64,000 bases of DNA from Achromobacter pestifer (GCF_013267355.1 NZ_CP053985.1:1-64000), one strand, 5' to 3'; counted from the stretch's first letter, positions 26,083 through 35,032 are shown. Notes: a model not told the origin generated them from the sequence alone. A program made the numbers and translations.

Positions 26083-26933
26083 GCAACGCGCCCCTGCCCC
26101 ACGCCGCCCTGGCCGACTCGCCCGTCATCATCACCGTGGCGCCCAATGGCGCCTACAAAAAGGCCGCCGACCATCCGGCCGTGCCGATCACCGCCGAGGC
26201 CCTGGCGCGCGAAGCGCGCGCCTGCCTGGACGCCGGCGCCGCCATGATGCACATGCACGTGCGCAAGCCCGACGGCAGCCACCTGCTGGACGCCCAGGCC
26301 TACCGCGACGCCCTGGCCGCGGTGCGCGGCGCCGTGGGCGACGAACTGCTGGTGCAGGTGACCAGCGAAGCCGCCGGCGTCTACAAGGCGGCCGAGCAGA
26401 TCGCCCTGGTGCGTGAATTGCAGCCCGAGGCCGTGTCCATCGGGCTGCGGGAAATCGCCGTGCCGGACATCCCGGAATCCGAGCTGGCGGCATTCCTGGC
26501 CTGGATCGCCGAGCGCCGCATCATGACGCAGATCATCCTGTACGACGAAGGCGACGTGCGCCGCTGGCTGGCGCTGCGTGCGCGCGGTCTGGTGCCGCCG
26601 GGAGCCTGGTCGGTGCTGTTCGTGCTGGGCCGCTACAGCGCGGGCCAAACGTCATCAGCCTACGACCTGTTGCCCTTCCTGGCCGCCTACGACCAGTCCC
26701 TGCCCTGGGCGGTCTGCGCGTTCGGCCCCGAGGAAAACGCCTGCGTCACCACGGCAGCGGCGTTCGGCGGCCACATGCGCGTGGGTTTCGAGAACAACCT
26801 GAAGCTGCGCGACGGCAGCACCGCGCCGGGCAATTCGGCGCTGGTGCTGCAAGCCGCGCAAGGCGCGCAGGCGCTAGGCCGCCCGCTGGCCACGGCCGCC
26901 GACGCGCGCCGCATCTACGGAGCAGTCGGCTAG
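26079..26933 (+). CDS. Beta-keto acid cleavage enzyme (BKACE/DUF849 family)
   Basis: A 284-residue TIM-barrel Zn enzyme. The metal-binding HMH (MMHMHVRKPDG, near residue 58) and the later FGPEENACVTTAAAFGGHMRVGFENN segment are family hallmarks. BKACE enzymes transfer an acetoacetate half from a beta-keto acid onto acetyl-CoA. The GTG start at 26079 overlaps the preceding TGA by 4 bp. An ATG-started version is not available without losing the VIITVAPNGA beta-strand. Specificity in this family is broad and mostly unassigned, so the substrate is unknown. Confidence 0.88.
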   Translation: MSNAPLPHAALADSPVIITVAPNGAYKKAADHPAVPITAEALAREARACLDAGAAMMHMHVRKPDGSHLLDAQAYRDALAAVRGAVGDELLVQVTSEAAGVYKAAEQIALVRELQPEAVSIGLREIAVPDIPESELAAFLAWIAERRIMTQIILYDEGDVRRWLALRARGLVPPGAWSVLFVLGRYSAGQTSSAYDLLPFLAAYDQSLPWAVCAFGPEENACVTTAAAFGGHMRVGFENNLKLRDGSTAPGNSALVLQAAQGAQALGRPLATAADARRIYGAVG

Positions 26934-26949
26934 CGCGGCCATGCCAGCG

Positions 26950-27480
26950 CTACTGCGCCTCTCCCAGGATGGCTTGCGCCACGCTGATCGCCTGCTCTTC
27001 CGAGTTCATCGTCAGGTTCAGGATGCCCTCGTCCATGGGGCCGGCGATGCGCGGCACGCCCACCAGCTTGCCGTCTATGGTGAAGACCAGCCATTTGCCT
27101 GAATACTGGCGGCCGATCCGCGCCAGCTTCTGCGCGCCGGGAGGCGTGAAGCGCAGACTCACGAAAGGCTGTCCTTCCCTGGTCTTCATCGGCGTGGCGG
27201 CGTTCAGATCGGCCCTGGTAAGCGCGGGCGCCAGCAAGAAGTAGTAGGTCTTGTCAGGCATGCGCAGCTCGCGCAGATCGGCGCCCGGCTTATCCTGCGC
27301 CAGACGGAACTCGACCGCCGGCGCCGCGGTTCGCGCCTGCGCGGCGGTCTCTTGCGCCGCCTGCGCGGGCTGGGCTGCGCGGGGCGCGGCAGTGGCGCCC
27401 TTCCGGGCCGCCATGGGCTGGCAGGCGGCCAGCATGGCGCTCGATGCGATCAAGGCAGGAAGAATGATGCGACGTGTCAT
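26950..27480 (-). CDS. Lipoprotein with a SecD P1-like domain
   Basis: A 176-residue predicted lipoprotein. The lipobox LAAC places the modified Cys at residue 20, with Gln at +2, which favours outer-membrane sorting. An Ala-rich linker (about 25-55) is followed by a domain resembling the periplasmic P1 head of SecD (VSLRFTPPGAQKLARIGRQY, GKWLVFTIDGKLVGVPRI, then MNSEEQAISVAQAILGEA). Full SecD is over 600 residues with six membrane helices, none of which are here. The gene starts 71 bp after the stop of the giant adhesin gene on the same strand. A role in adhesin export is possible but unproven. Confidence 0.72.
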   Translation of the reverse strand: MTRRIILPALIASSAMLAACQPMAARKGATAAPRAAQPAQAAQETAAQARTAAPAVEFRLAQDKPGADLRELRMPDKTYYFLLAPALTRADLNAATPMKTREGQPFVSLRFTPPGAQKLARIGRQYSGKWLVFTIDGKLVGVPRIAGPMDEGILNLTMNSEEQAISVAQAILGEAQ

Positions 27481-27551
27481 GGCTGTATACCTCTCATGAA
27501 TCATTGAGGATGCGGCGGCTGGCCGCAAGCCTGCGTTCGTGCTGCATGAAT

Positions 27552-30500
27552 TCACCACTGATACCCCACTCCCACGCTCGCGCCGTAGTCGCCGCGCGAG
27601 GTGCTGCTGGCCAGGCCTTTCACCACCCACCTGCCGTTGTCGGACACCGTGGACAGCCCCATCGCAAAGCCGCTTTCACCGCGCCACGCGCCGCCGCCCA
27701 TGCTGAACATGCTCCTGCCGGGCAGATAGGCCTGAGGCAGCGCGGACATGGCCATGGCGGAGGCGACGCCCGCGCTCAAGCGGTTGTCCAGCCCTTGCAC
27801 GTCCTTACGCAAGCCCGCCACCTGGTTGTTCATGCCGCTTTCGATTTCCCGCAGCTGGTTCACGTTGACTGCGTCGGTGCCCGCAGTGCCGCGCGCCACA
27901 TTCGCGATCTGGCGCTCCGATCCCGCAGCGCCAACCGACACCGTGTTGTCGCGGTCGGCGACGGAACCCGCGCCCAGGGCCACGGCATTGCTGCCCGATG
28001 CCTTGCTGCCATTGCCCAGCGCCGTCGCCCCCGCTCCCGACGCCTGCGCGCCGTTGCCGATCGCGGTGCTGTTCTTGCCCGAAGCCACCGCGCCCGCGCC
28101 GCCCGCCGCCGAGTTGGCGCCGCTGGCCTTGGGGGACTTGGCCGCCTTTTCCTCCTGGCTGGTCTGGAACATGCCGGCGGCGCCATTGCTGATGTTCGTC
28201 ACATCGCCTTCGACGCCGGTCACACGCTCATCCAGCGCGGTGAGCTGGTCACCGACCTGGAGCACATTGCCTGCCACTTCCTGCAGGCGCTTGTCGGTGT
28301 AGTCGTTGGCCTGCTTGAGCGCGCCATCCAGCTGCCGAAGGTTCACGGCGTCCGTGGCATCGCGGCCGTCGGCCAGGTTGCTGAGCGTGCGTTCCGCGCC
28401 CGACGAACCCACCGACACCGTGCCCGCCGACCTGTTTTGCGCATCCGAGTACTTGCCGGCGTAGCGCTCCGCGCCCCTGTCCGCCACCGCGCCTGCACCC
28501 AGCGCCACATCGCCGTCCTTGCCCGCCGCCGCGCCGTTGCCCAAGGCCACCGAGTTGCCGCCATTGGCTGTCGCGCCCGGTCCCATCGCAATACTGCCAA
28601 GGCCGTTGGCCTGGGAATCCGGCAGCATCGCCGACGCCCCGCCATTGGCATGGAAGTATTTGATCCCGCCGCCGCCCTTGGTGAAGTTGTCGACCGTATC
28701 GCCTATCGACTTGACGTATTGATTGGTCTCGAACAGCTGCGAGCCATTGACGGCGTCCGTGCTGTCCGCCGACAGACCGCCCCGCGCCACGTTCCTCAGC
28801 ACCGTCGCGGAACCGCCGGGGTTCAAGGTCACCATGCCGTAGTTGATGGCGCCGTCCGGATTGAGGTCGTACTTCACGCCACCTGCGTCGAGTCCGCTCA
28901 CGTTCGAGGCCAGCGCCTTCAACTGGCTGACGTTCACGGCGTCGGAATCCACCGTGCCCGCGGCTACCCCGGTGATTTGCCGAAAGTTGCCGGCATCGAC
29001 ATCGCCCACCGACAGCGCCGCCAGCTTGCTGCGCGTGGCGTTCACGGCCGCCCCATCGGCGCCCTGCGGCAAGTACCCCGCCGCCCCGCCCACCACCTTG
29101 GCGATCGACCCCGCGCCCAGCGCCACGCCGCCGCCCGCGATGACCTTGCTGCCCGCGCCCAGGGCCACTCCCTGGACCGCGTCGGCCAACGCTTGCGTCC
29201 CCATCGCGATGCTGTCCGCCGACGTCGAGCGCGCCTGCTGTCCCAGGGCGATGCCGCCGGGCGCGCTCTGATCCACCACGGCCCGCTCGCCTATCCCCAG
29301 GCCGCGGTCGCCGTTGACCACCGTCTGCGGTCCGATGGCGATCGCCTCCACACCCGTGGCCAGGGAATCAGGCGCCGCCGAATTGGCGTGGAAGTACTGA
29401 GTGCCCGTGGTCGTCAACGATCCGATCGCGCCGGTCAGCTGGCGCAAGGTCACGGCATCGTGCTGGTCGGTACCGTCCGCCACGTTGGTGATCTGGCGAT
29501 ATGCACCGTCGTGGCCCACTGACACCTCGCCCAGCAAGGTGAGATCTGCAGTATTGAAAGGCACCAGCGCGCCGCCGCTGCCTATCGCAAGACTGCCCGT
29601 GATCGGCGCCAACGCGCGGGTGGACGCGGAGCCGGAACCCAGCGCCACGCTCCCCGCCTGGCTCGCCACGGCATCGCGGCCCAGCGCCAGCGCGTTGTCG
29701 GCCGTGGCCCGCGCGTTGTAGCCAAGGGCCGTGCTACCCACGCCCTGCGCATACGCATCGTCTTCCGCCAGCCCAGACTCGTTGGTCCGCGCATAGCGGA
29801 TGCCCAGGCCATTGTCGACCTTGCTGATCTTGTTGGCGTCTCCGGTCAAGTTCGTGAACTTATCACCCATGGTCGTCAAGGTGTCCCCCAAGTTCGTCAT
29901 CGTATCGCCCATCCGCAACACGTCCTGATTGGTGTCGTGGAGCTGCGACCCATTCACCGCATCGGTGCTGCTGGCCGACACCACCCCGCGCGCCAGGTTA
30001 CTCAGCTTGGTGCCGCCTGTCGCGCCGCCGTCCGTCGATGTGGGGCCGGCCAGGGTGATCAGTGTCTTGGGGTCGCCGGCCTTGCCGTCATAGGCCACCG
30101 CCCGGTCGCCCAGGCTGCTCACGTCGTCAACCACGGACTTGAGCTGGCTTACGTTTACCGCGTCCGTGTCGGTCGCGCCCGCCGCTACATGGGTGATGCG
30201 CCGCTCGGCGCCGCCCGAACCGATGCTCACTTCACCCACCGGCGATGCGCCGGCCACCGCCGCCGCGCCCGACCGGTATGCCGCCGTGGCCAGCGTTGCG
30301 CCGTTGGCGACCGCATTGGCCCCCAGCGCCACGCTACCCCCATGGCTGGCCTGGGCATCGCGGCCCAGCGCCAGCGCGTTGTCGGCCGTGGAACGCGCGT
30401 TGTAGCCCAGCGCCGTGCTGCCCACGCCCTGCGCGTAGGCGTCAAGGGGCGCCAGTCCCCGCTCGTTGGTCCGCGCATAGCGGATGCCCAGGCCGTTGGC

Positions 30501-33482
30501 ATCCGTGTTCGTCTGGCTGGTGTCGCCGGTAAGGTTCGTCAGTGAGCCGCCAAGGTTTGTGAGCATGTCGCCCATGTTCGTCACGGTGTCGCCCAGGCTG
30601 GTCAAAGTACCGCCCATGTTCGTCACCGTGTCACCCATCCGCAGCACGTCCTGATTGGTGTCGTAGAGTTGCGAACCGTTCACCGCATCGGTGCTGGTGG
30701 CCGACACCGCCCCGCGCGCCAGGTTGGTGAGCTTGGTGCCACCGGTCACACCACCGTCCGTGGACGCGGGGCCGGCCAAGGTGATCAGGGTCTTGGGGTC
30801 GCCGGCCTTGCCGTCGTAGGCCACCGCCCGGTCGCCCAAGCTGCCCACGTTGTCAGCCACGGACTTAAGCTGGCTTACGTTCACCGCGTCCGTGTCGGTC
30901 GCGCCCGCCGCTACATGGGTGATGCGCCGCTCGGCGCCGCCCGAACCGATGCTCACTTCACCCACCGGCGATGCGCCGGCCACCGCCGCCGCGCCCGAAC
31001 GGTATGCCGCCGTGGCCAGCGTTGCGCCATTGGCAACCGCGTTGGCGCCCAGCGCCACGCTGCCCGCATGGCTGGCCTGGGCATCGCGGCCCAGCGCCAG
31101 CGCATTGTCGGCCGTGGAACGCGCGTTGTAGCCCAGCGCCGTACTGCCCACGCCCTGCGCGTAGGCATCAAGGGGCGCCAGTCCCCGCTCGTTGGTTCGC
31201 GCATAACGGATGCCCAGGCCATTGGCGTCCGTGTTCGTCTGGCTGGTGTCTCCGGTCAGGTTCGTCAGTGAGCCGCCGAGGCTCGTGAGCGTGTCGCCCA
31301 GAGTCGTGACCGTGCCTCCCATGCTTGTCACCGTATCGCCCAGATTCGTCACGGTGTCGCCCAGGCTTGTCATCGTGCCGCCCATCGTCGTCACCCTATC
31401 GCCCATGCGCAGCAGGTCCTGGTTCGTTTCGTGGAGCTGCGAACCGTTCACCGCATCGGTGCTGCTGGCCGACACCGCCCCGCGCGCCAGGTTGGTGAGC
31501 TTGGTGCCACCGGTCACACCACCGTCCGTGGACGCGGGTCCGGCCAGGGTGATCAGTGTCTTGGGGTCGCCGGCCTTGCCGTCGTAGGCCACCGCCCGGT
31601 CGCCCAGGCTGCCCATGTTGTCAGCCACGGACTTGAGCTGGCTTACGTTTACCGCGTCCGTGTCGGTCGCGCCCGCCGCCACGTTGGTGATGCGCCGCTC
31701 GGCGCCCGCCGAACCCACGCTCACTTCGCCCACCGGCGATGCGCCGGCCACCGCCGCCGTGCCCGACCGGTATGCCGCCGCGCCCAGCGTCGCGCCGTTG
31801 GCGACTGCGTTGGCGCCCAGCGCCACGCTGCCCGCATGGCTGGCCTGGGCATCGCGGCCCAGCGCCAGCGCGTTGTCGGCCGTGGAACGCGCGTTGTAGC
31901 CCAGCGCCGTGCTGCCCACGCCCTGCGCGTAGGCATCAATGGGCGCCAGTCCCCGCTCGTTGGTCCGCGCATAACGGATGCCCAGGCCGTTGGCGTCCGT
32001 ATTCGTCTGACTGGTGTCTCCGGTAAGGTTCGTCAGTGAGCCGCCAAGGTTCGTGAGCGTGTCACCCATGTTTGTCACGGTGTCGCCCAGGCTGGTCAAA
32101 GTGCCGCCCATATTCGTCAAGGTGCCGCCCAAGTTCGTCACCCTATCGCCCATCCGCAGCACGTCCTGATTGGTGTCGTGGAGCTGCGACCCATTCACCG
32201 CATCGGTGCTGCTGGCCGACACCGCTCCGCGCGCCAGGTTGCTCAGCTTGGTGCCGCCTGTCACCCCGCCATCCGTGGACGCGGGTCCACCCAAGGTGAT
32301 TAGGTTCTTGGGATCTCCTGCATTGCCGTCGTAGGTCACCGCCCGGTCGCCCAGCGCGTTCACCGCCTGATTCGTGGCATGAAGTTGCGAGCCGTTGATG
32401 GCATCCGTGCTGAGAGCGCCGAGCCGCCCTGCCGCGACGTTCGTGATGGTGCGCTCCACGCCAGCACTGCCCACGCTGACCGTGCTGGCGGGCGCCGATC
32501 CGGCGAAGGAATAGGATCTTCCCGCGATGGAGACGCCGGACGTGCCGACGGCGGCCGCGGTCGCCGATCCCGCCCCCAAGGCGACGTCGCCCGAATTGGA
32601 AGCGACCGAGTCAGCCCCCAGCGACAGGCTCTGCGCCGCCAGCGCGTTGGCGTCGTCGCCAATGGCCAAGGCCCTGGCTCCCGTAGCCGCCGAGCTATTG
32701 CCTAGCGCGACGGCCCCGGGTCCGCTGGCCCGATTGGCATTGCCGAGCGCCACCGCGTTTTCGCCAAGAGCCGAACTGCCTCGGCCTATGGCCACCGCGG
32801 AGAAGTTTCCCGTCGTGCCGTCGGCCACGCTGCCTACACCGATGGCCACGTCACCGTCGCGGCGGGCCTGTGCGCGCGTGCCCACCGCAACGGAATCCGC
32901 CCCCAGGGCGCGCGACTCCCCGGCAATCGCGACGGCATTGAGCCCAGCTGCCTGCGCCCCCGCCGCCGCGGTGTTGGAAGAAATACTGCCGCCAATGGCG
33001 ACGCTGCCGGCCGCCGTGGCGCGCGCCCATTGGCCAAGCGCGGTCGAACCTGCGGCCAGGGCTCCGGCCTGCATGCCCACGGCGGTGCTCCGGATTGCAG
33101 CGGTCGCGGCAAAACCAACGGCGGTCGCGGCGTTACCGGTCGCCGTCGCACTGAAACCCAATATCTGCACCCCGATATGGCCGCCGCCGTCGGCGTTGCA
33201 GCCGAGGACGTTAGACCATACGCCAGATCCATCACTCGGATTCTTGGACGCGGGGTAGGCTACGCCATCCGGCCCCGTCCCTTTTGCGCCAGCGCAGGAA
33301 TCTGGTTTATATGTTCCCGCGTAGACCTCGGGCACTACGCCCGCCAGCCCCGCGCATAGCGCGAGTGCCGCCGCCATGGGCGCAAGGCGCATATCCCGCC
33401 TCTCGGTTTTCACTATGGACTTTCCGCGCATCACCGCGCATTTGTCCGCTTCGATCCATACGTTCCTGAGTATCTTGTTCAT
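27552..33482 (-). CDS. Trimeric autotransporter adhesin (YadA/Hia-type)
   Basis: A 1976-residue surface protein. An extended signal peptide region (MNKILRNVWIEADKCAVM) precedes the hydrophobic core, with likely cleavage near residue 56. Residues about 90-330 and later blocks are YadA-like head repeats (ALGxxAxAxxxxSVALG). Necks of the type TDAVNxSQL alternate with stalks. Four coiled-coil heptad blocks lie at residues 444-485, 693-741, 949-983 and 1191-1211. The C-terminal about 90 residues (SAGVASAMAMSALPQ to VGYQW) are the YadA beta-barrel anchor, ending in Trp. Such proteins bind host matrix or other cells and promote biofilm. A SecD-P1-like lipoprotein gene follows; a LysR gene diverges upstream. 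Confidence 0.95.
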   Translation of the reverse strand: MNKILRNVWIEADKCAVMRGKSIVKTERRDMRLAPMAAALALCAGLAGVVPEVYAGTYKPDSCAGAKGTGPDGVAYPASKNPSDGSGVWSNVLGCNADGGGHIGVQILGFSATATGNAATAVGFAATAAIRSTAVGMQAGALAAGSTALGQWARATAAGSVAIGGSISSNTAAAGAQAAGLNAVAIAGESRALGADSVAVGTRAQARRDGDVAIGVGSVADGTTGNFSAVAIGRGSSALGENAVALGNANRASGPGAVALGNSSAATGARALAIGDDANALAAQSLSLGADSVASNSGDVALGAGSATAAAVGTSGVSIAGRSYSFAGSAPASTVSVGSAGVERTITNVAAGRLGALSTDAINGSQLHATNQAVNALGDRAVTYDGNAGDPKNLITLGGPASTDGGVTGGTKLSNLARGAVSASSTDAVNGSQLHDTNQDVLRMGDRVTNLGGTLTNMGGTLTSLGDTVTNMGDTLTNLGGSLTNLTGDTSQTNTDANGLGIRYARTNERGLAPIDAYAQGVGSTALGYNARSTADNALALGRDAQASHAGSVALGANAVANGATLGAAAYRSGTAAVAGASPVGEVSVGSAGAERRITNVAAGATDTDAVNVSQLKSVADNMGSLGDRAVAYDGKAGDPKTLITLAGPASTDGGVTGGTKLTNLARGAVSASSTDAVNGSQLHETNQDLLRMGDRVTTMGGTMTSLGDTVTNLGDTVTSMGGTVTTLGDTLTSLGGSLTNLTGDTSQTNTDANGLGIRYARTNERGLAPLDAYAQGVGSTALGYNARSTADNALALGRDAQASHAGSVALGANAVANGATLATAAYRSGAAAVAGASPVGEVSIGSGGAERRITHVAAGATDTDAVNVSQLKSVADNVGSLGDRAVAYDGKAGDPKTLITLAGPASTDGGVTGGTKLTNLARGAVSATSTDAVNGSQLYDTNQDVLRMGDTVTNMGGTLTSLGDTVTNMGDMLTNLGGSLTNLTGDTSQTNTDANGLGIRYARTNERGLAPLDAYAQGVGSTALGYNARSTADNALALGRDAQASHGGSVALGANAVANGATLATAAYRSGAAAVAGASPVGEVSIGSGGAERRITHVAAGATDTDAVNVSQLKSVVDDVSSLGDRAVAYDGKAGDPKTLITLAGPTSTDGGATGGTKLSNLARGVVSASSTDAVNGSQLHDTNQDVLRMGDTMTNLGDTLTTMGDKFTNLTGDANKISKVDNGLGIRYARTNESGLAEDDAYAQGVGSTALGYNARATADNALALGRDAVASQAGSVALGSGSASTRALAPITGSLAIGSGGALVPFNTADLTLLGEVSVGHDGAYRQITNVADGTDQHDAVTLRQLTGAIGSLTTTGTQYFHANSAAPDSLATGVEAIAIGPQTVVNGDRGLGIGERAVVDQSAPGGIALGQQARSTSADSIAMGTQALADAVQGVALGAGSKVIAGGGVALGAGSIAKVVGGAAGYLPQGADGAAVNATRSKLAALSVGDVDAGNFRQITGVAAGTVDSDAVNVSQLKALASNVSGLDAGGVKYDLNPDGAINYGMVTLNPGGSATVLRNVARGGLSADSTDAVNGSQLFETNQYVKSIGDTVDNFTKGGGGIKYFHANGGASAMLPDSQANGLGSIAMGPGATANGGNSVALGNGAAAGKDGDVALGAGAVADRGAERYAGKYSDAQNRSAGTVSVGSSGAERTLSNLADGRDATDAVNLRQLDGALKQANDYTDKRLQEVAGNVLQVGDQLTALDERVTGVEGDVTNISNGAAGMFQTSQEEKAAKSPKASGANSAAGGAGAVASGKNSTAIGNGAQASGAGATALGNGSKASGSNAVALGAGSVADRDNTVSVGAAGSERQIANVARGTAGTDAVNVNQLREIESGMNNQVAGLRKDVQGLDNRLSAGVASAMAMSALPQAYLPGRSMFSMGGGAWRGESGFAMGLSTVSDNGRWVVKGLASSTSRGDYGASVGVGYQW
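29850..29912 (-). repeat. Heptad block 4: three 21-bp units
   Basis: Three tandem 21-bp units (MGDTMTN, LGDTLTT, MGDKFTN) encode residues 1191-1211, the shortest block. Confidence 0.83.
30534..30638 (-). repeat. Heptad block 3: five 21-bp units
   Basis: Five tandem 21-bp units (MGDTVTN, MGGTLTS, LGDTVTN, MGDMLTN, LGGSLTN) encode residues 949-983. Confidence 0.85.
31260..31406 (-). repeat. Heptad block 2: seven 21-bp units
   Basis: Seven tandem 21-bp units (MGDRVTT, MGGTMTS, LGDTVTN, LGDTVTS, MGGTVTT, LGDTLTS, LGGSLTN) encode residues 693-741, the longest of the four stalk blocks. Confidence 0.85.
32028..32153 (-). repeat. Heptad block 1: six 21-bp units
   Basis: Six tandem 21-bp units encode seven-residue repeats such as MGDRVTN, LGGTLTN and LGDTVTN at residues 444-485 of the adhesin, a right-length coiled-coil stalk. 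Confidence 0.85.
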
Positions 33483-33958
33483 GAATGGGTGCTCCAGTTC
33501 AAAAACTCAATGTGGAACTTCTCATCTCCGCGGCCGCGCCCGGCTGCCATGACCGGCCCGGGAACAAGCCGCGGCGACTGTCGCCCTCTTGCCTCGCAAA
33601 CGCTCAAGCCGAAGCCGGGCTGTCGCCAAGTGCATCAAGCAAGCTGTCGATCTACTGATGGATATGGGAAAGGAATTGGGCCGAGATCATCGCGGGTGGC
33701 CTCGCTTGCCGGCGGAGGTTTCCCGCAGCGACTGCATCGGGCGATGCATTGAGCCAGAGACTAAGCCGTGCAATTGCAATCGCACATTGCATCTGGGCCT
33801 ATGGGGCTTATCGGCTTGAACCCTCTATACCGATATGTTCGATATAAGTAACACTTGTAAGATATCGATTCGACGTCCATTCCCTCTTACCAGCTAAACA
33901 AATGGATCGCTCATCCGTCTTAGGGGCCACCCAAGGTCTCATCACGAGGAGCGACCCT
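33483..33958. promoter_or_regulatory. 476-bp divergent intergenic region between the adhesin and LysR genes
   Basis: No convincing gene is present; small open frames here start with rare codons and lack ribosome binding sites. The LysR-proximal part (about 33820-33900) is unusually AT-rich for this genome and repeats CGATAT three times (near 33830, 33840 and, as ATATCG, 33862). This suggests a promoter/operator zone for one or both genes. A GAGGAG ribosome binding site precedes the LysR ATG. Confidence 0.5.
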
Positions 33959-34867
33959 ATGGACTTGCTGGCAACAATACGCATCTATCTAAGGGTGGTG
34001 GAACGCGGAACGATCTCCGGCGCGGCGCGTGACCTGGACATGAGCCAGCCCTCCGTCAGCGAACGCATTGACAAGCTGGAACGTTTCCTGAGTGCCCGAC
34101 TGTTGGTGCGCAGTTCCCGCAAGCTAAGCTGTACCGCCGAAGGCCGGACCTTCTACGAACAAGGCAAGCACCTGCTGGACACGGCCGAGACCACAATAAA
34201 TTCAGTAACATTAAGCGGCAGTCAGATACAAGGAAATTTGAGACTCGCGGCGCCGCAGTGCCTGGGCGAGATCGTCGTTCCCAAAGCCTTGATGAACATA
34301 CGCACGGCGCACCCCGATCTATACATGGACGTCACGCTGAGCGACTCCATTGCCGACCCGGTCATCGAAGGCGTCGATATTTCGCTGCGTCTGGGTCGTC
34401 TCAACGAAAACGGCGGCTATATTGCTTTTCCGCTCGGCTGGGTGGCCCGCAAGCTGGTCGCGACGCCTTCTTATCTGGCGGCTCACGGCCCGATAGCGAC
34501 ACCGGCAGACCTGGCCTGCCATCCATTCATCCGCTTGAAGGCCTTTTATGCGAAGGATCAAGTGCCTCTGACACGCGAGAACGGCCCGGTGGTGCAGACG
34601 CGGATCAAGACCGCCATGACGGTCAGCCACTGGCGCCCCATGTACGACCTGATTCTCTCGGGAGGCGGCATAGGCATCCTGCAGCATCCCGCATGCGCCA
34701 AGGCGCTGGCGCAAGGACGCCTGGTTGAGCTGCTGGACGATTATCACGTTCCGCCGCTTGCGCTCAATGCGCTGATTCCACCGCTGCGGCCGCTGCCGCA
34801 ACGCGTGCGGGTAGTGCTCGATCTACTGAAGCGGGACATCCCCGCGCTGCTGCGGCCTGCTGTTTGA
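33959..34867 (+). CDS. LysR-family transcriptional regulator (DmlR/CrgA-like)
   Basis: A 302-residue LysR protein. The HTH is at about residues 15-45 (GTISGAARDLDMSQPSVSERIDKLERFLSARLL, seen here as GAARDLDMSQPSVSERI). The effector domain is at about 90-295 with the CrgA-type LRLAAPQCLGEIVVPKAL start. The ATG at 33959 was chosen over 33902 because GAGGAG precedes it and the family N-terminus (MDLLATIRIYLRVVERG) begins there. It diverges from the adhesin gene. The local GC content is lower than that of neighbouring genes. The target could be the adhesin or the gene itself. Confidence 0.9.
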   Translation: MDLLATIRIYLRVVERGTISGAARDLDMSQPSVSERIDKLERFLSARLLVRSSRKLSCTAEGRTFYEQGKHLLDTAETTINSVTLSGSQIQGNLRLAAPQCLGEIVVPKALMNIRTAHPDLYMDVTLSDSIADPVIEGVDISLRLGRLNENGGYIAFPLGWVARKLVATPSYLAAHGPIATPADLACHPFIRLKAFYAKDQVPLTRENGPVVQTRIKTAMTVSHWRPMYDLILSGGGIGILQHPACAKALAQGRLVELLDDYHVPPLALNALIPPLRPLPQRVRVVLDLLKRDIPALLRPAV

Positions 34868-35018
34868 ACAAGCGCAAGGGCCTCAGCGCCTTGCGGCGCG
34901 AATGCTGGCGCCCCGGCCATCATCGGACCTTTCGATCCCGGCGTTTTCATGGTTTTTCCCACCGTTTGGCGCCTCGCTATACAACGCCGGGCGTGCATTG
35001 TTACGCCGTGGTGCAACA

Positions 35019-35032
35019 TTGACGCCCTTCAA
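35019..35032 (+). promoter_or_regulatory. Imperfect FNR/ANR-type box upstream of napE
   Basis: TTGAC-GCCC-TTCAA matches the FNR consensus TTGAT-N4-ATCAA at eight of ten conserved positions. It ends 70 bp before the napE start, similar to the spacing at ttrB. Periplasmic nitrate reductase operons are commonly FNR-controlled. Confidence 0.5.

Larger units (their letters stand above)
29837..32014 (-). repeat. Three tandem adhesin modules of 684, 726 and 768 bp
   Basis: The landmark encoding the LTGDT motif recurs at 29837, 30521, 31247 and 32015. The distances 684, 726 and 768 bp each equal 621 bp plus 3, 5 and 7 copies of a 21-bp unit. Each module encodes head repeats, a neck and then a heptad stalk. 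The 621-bp parts are very similar to each other, indicating recent duplication or gene conversion. Confidence 0.88.

Noticed and set aside
25120..26933. Carnitine dehydrogenase and dehydrocarnitine cleavage pair
   Set aside because: The enzyme classes fit, but the thioesterase, betaine and carnitine transport genes usually present are missing, so the specific name was not assigned.
29837..32153. Regular short repeats suggesting a CRISPR array
   Set aside because: The repeats are in frame, encode heptads and head modules of a trimeric autotransporter, and have no unique spacers of constant length or cas genes.
33589..33819. A 76-codon plus-strand frame between the adhesin and LysR genes
   Set aside because: It starts with TTG, lacks a ribosome binding site, has atypical composition and no recognisable motif.
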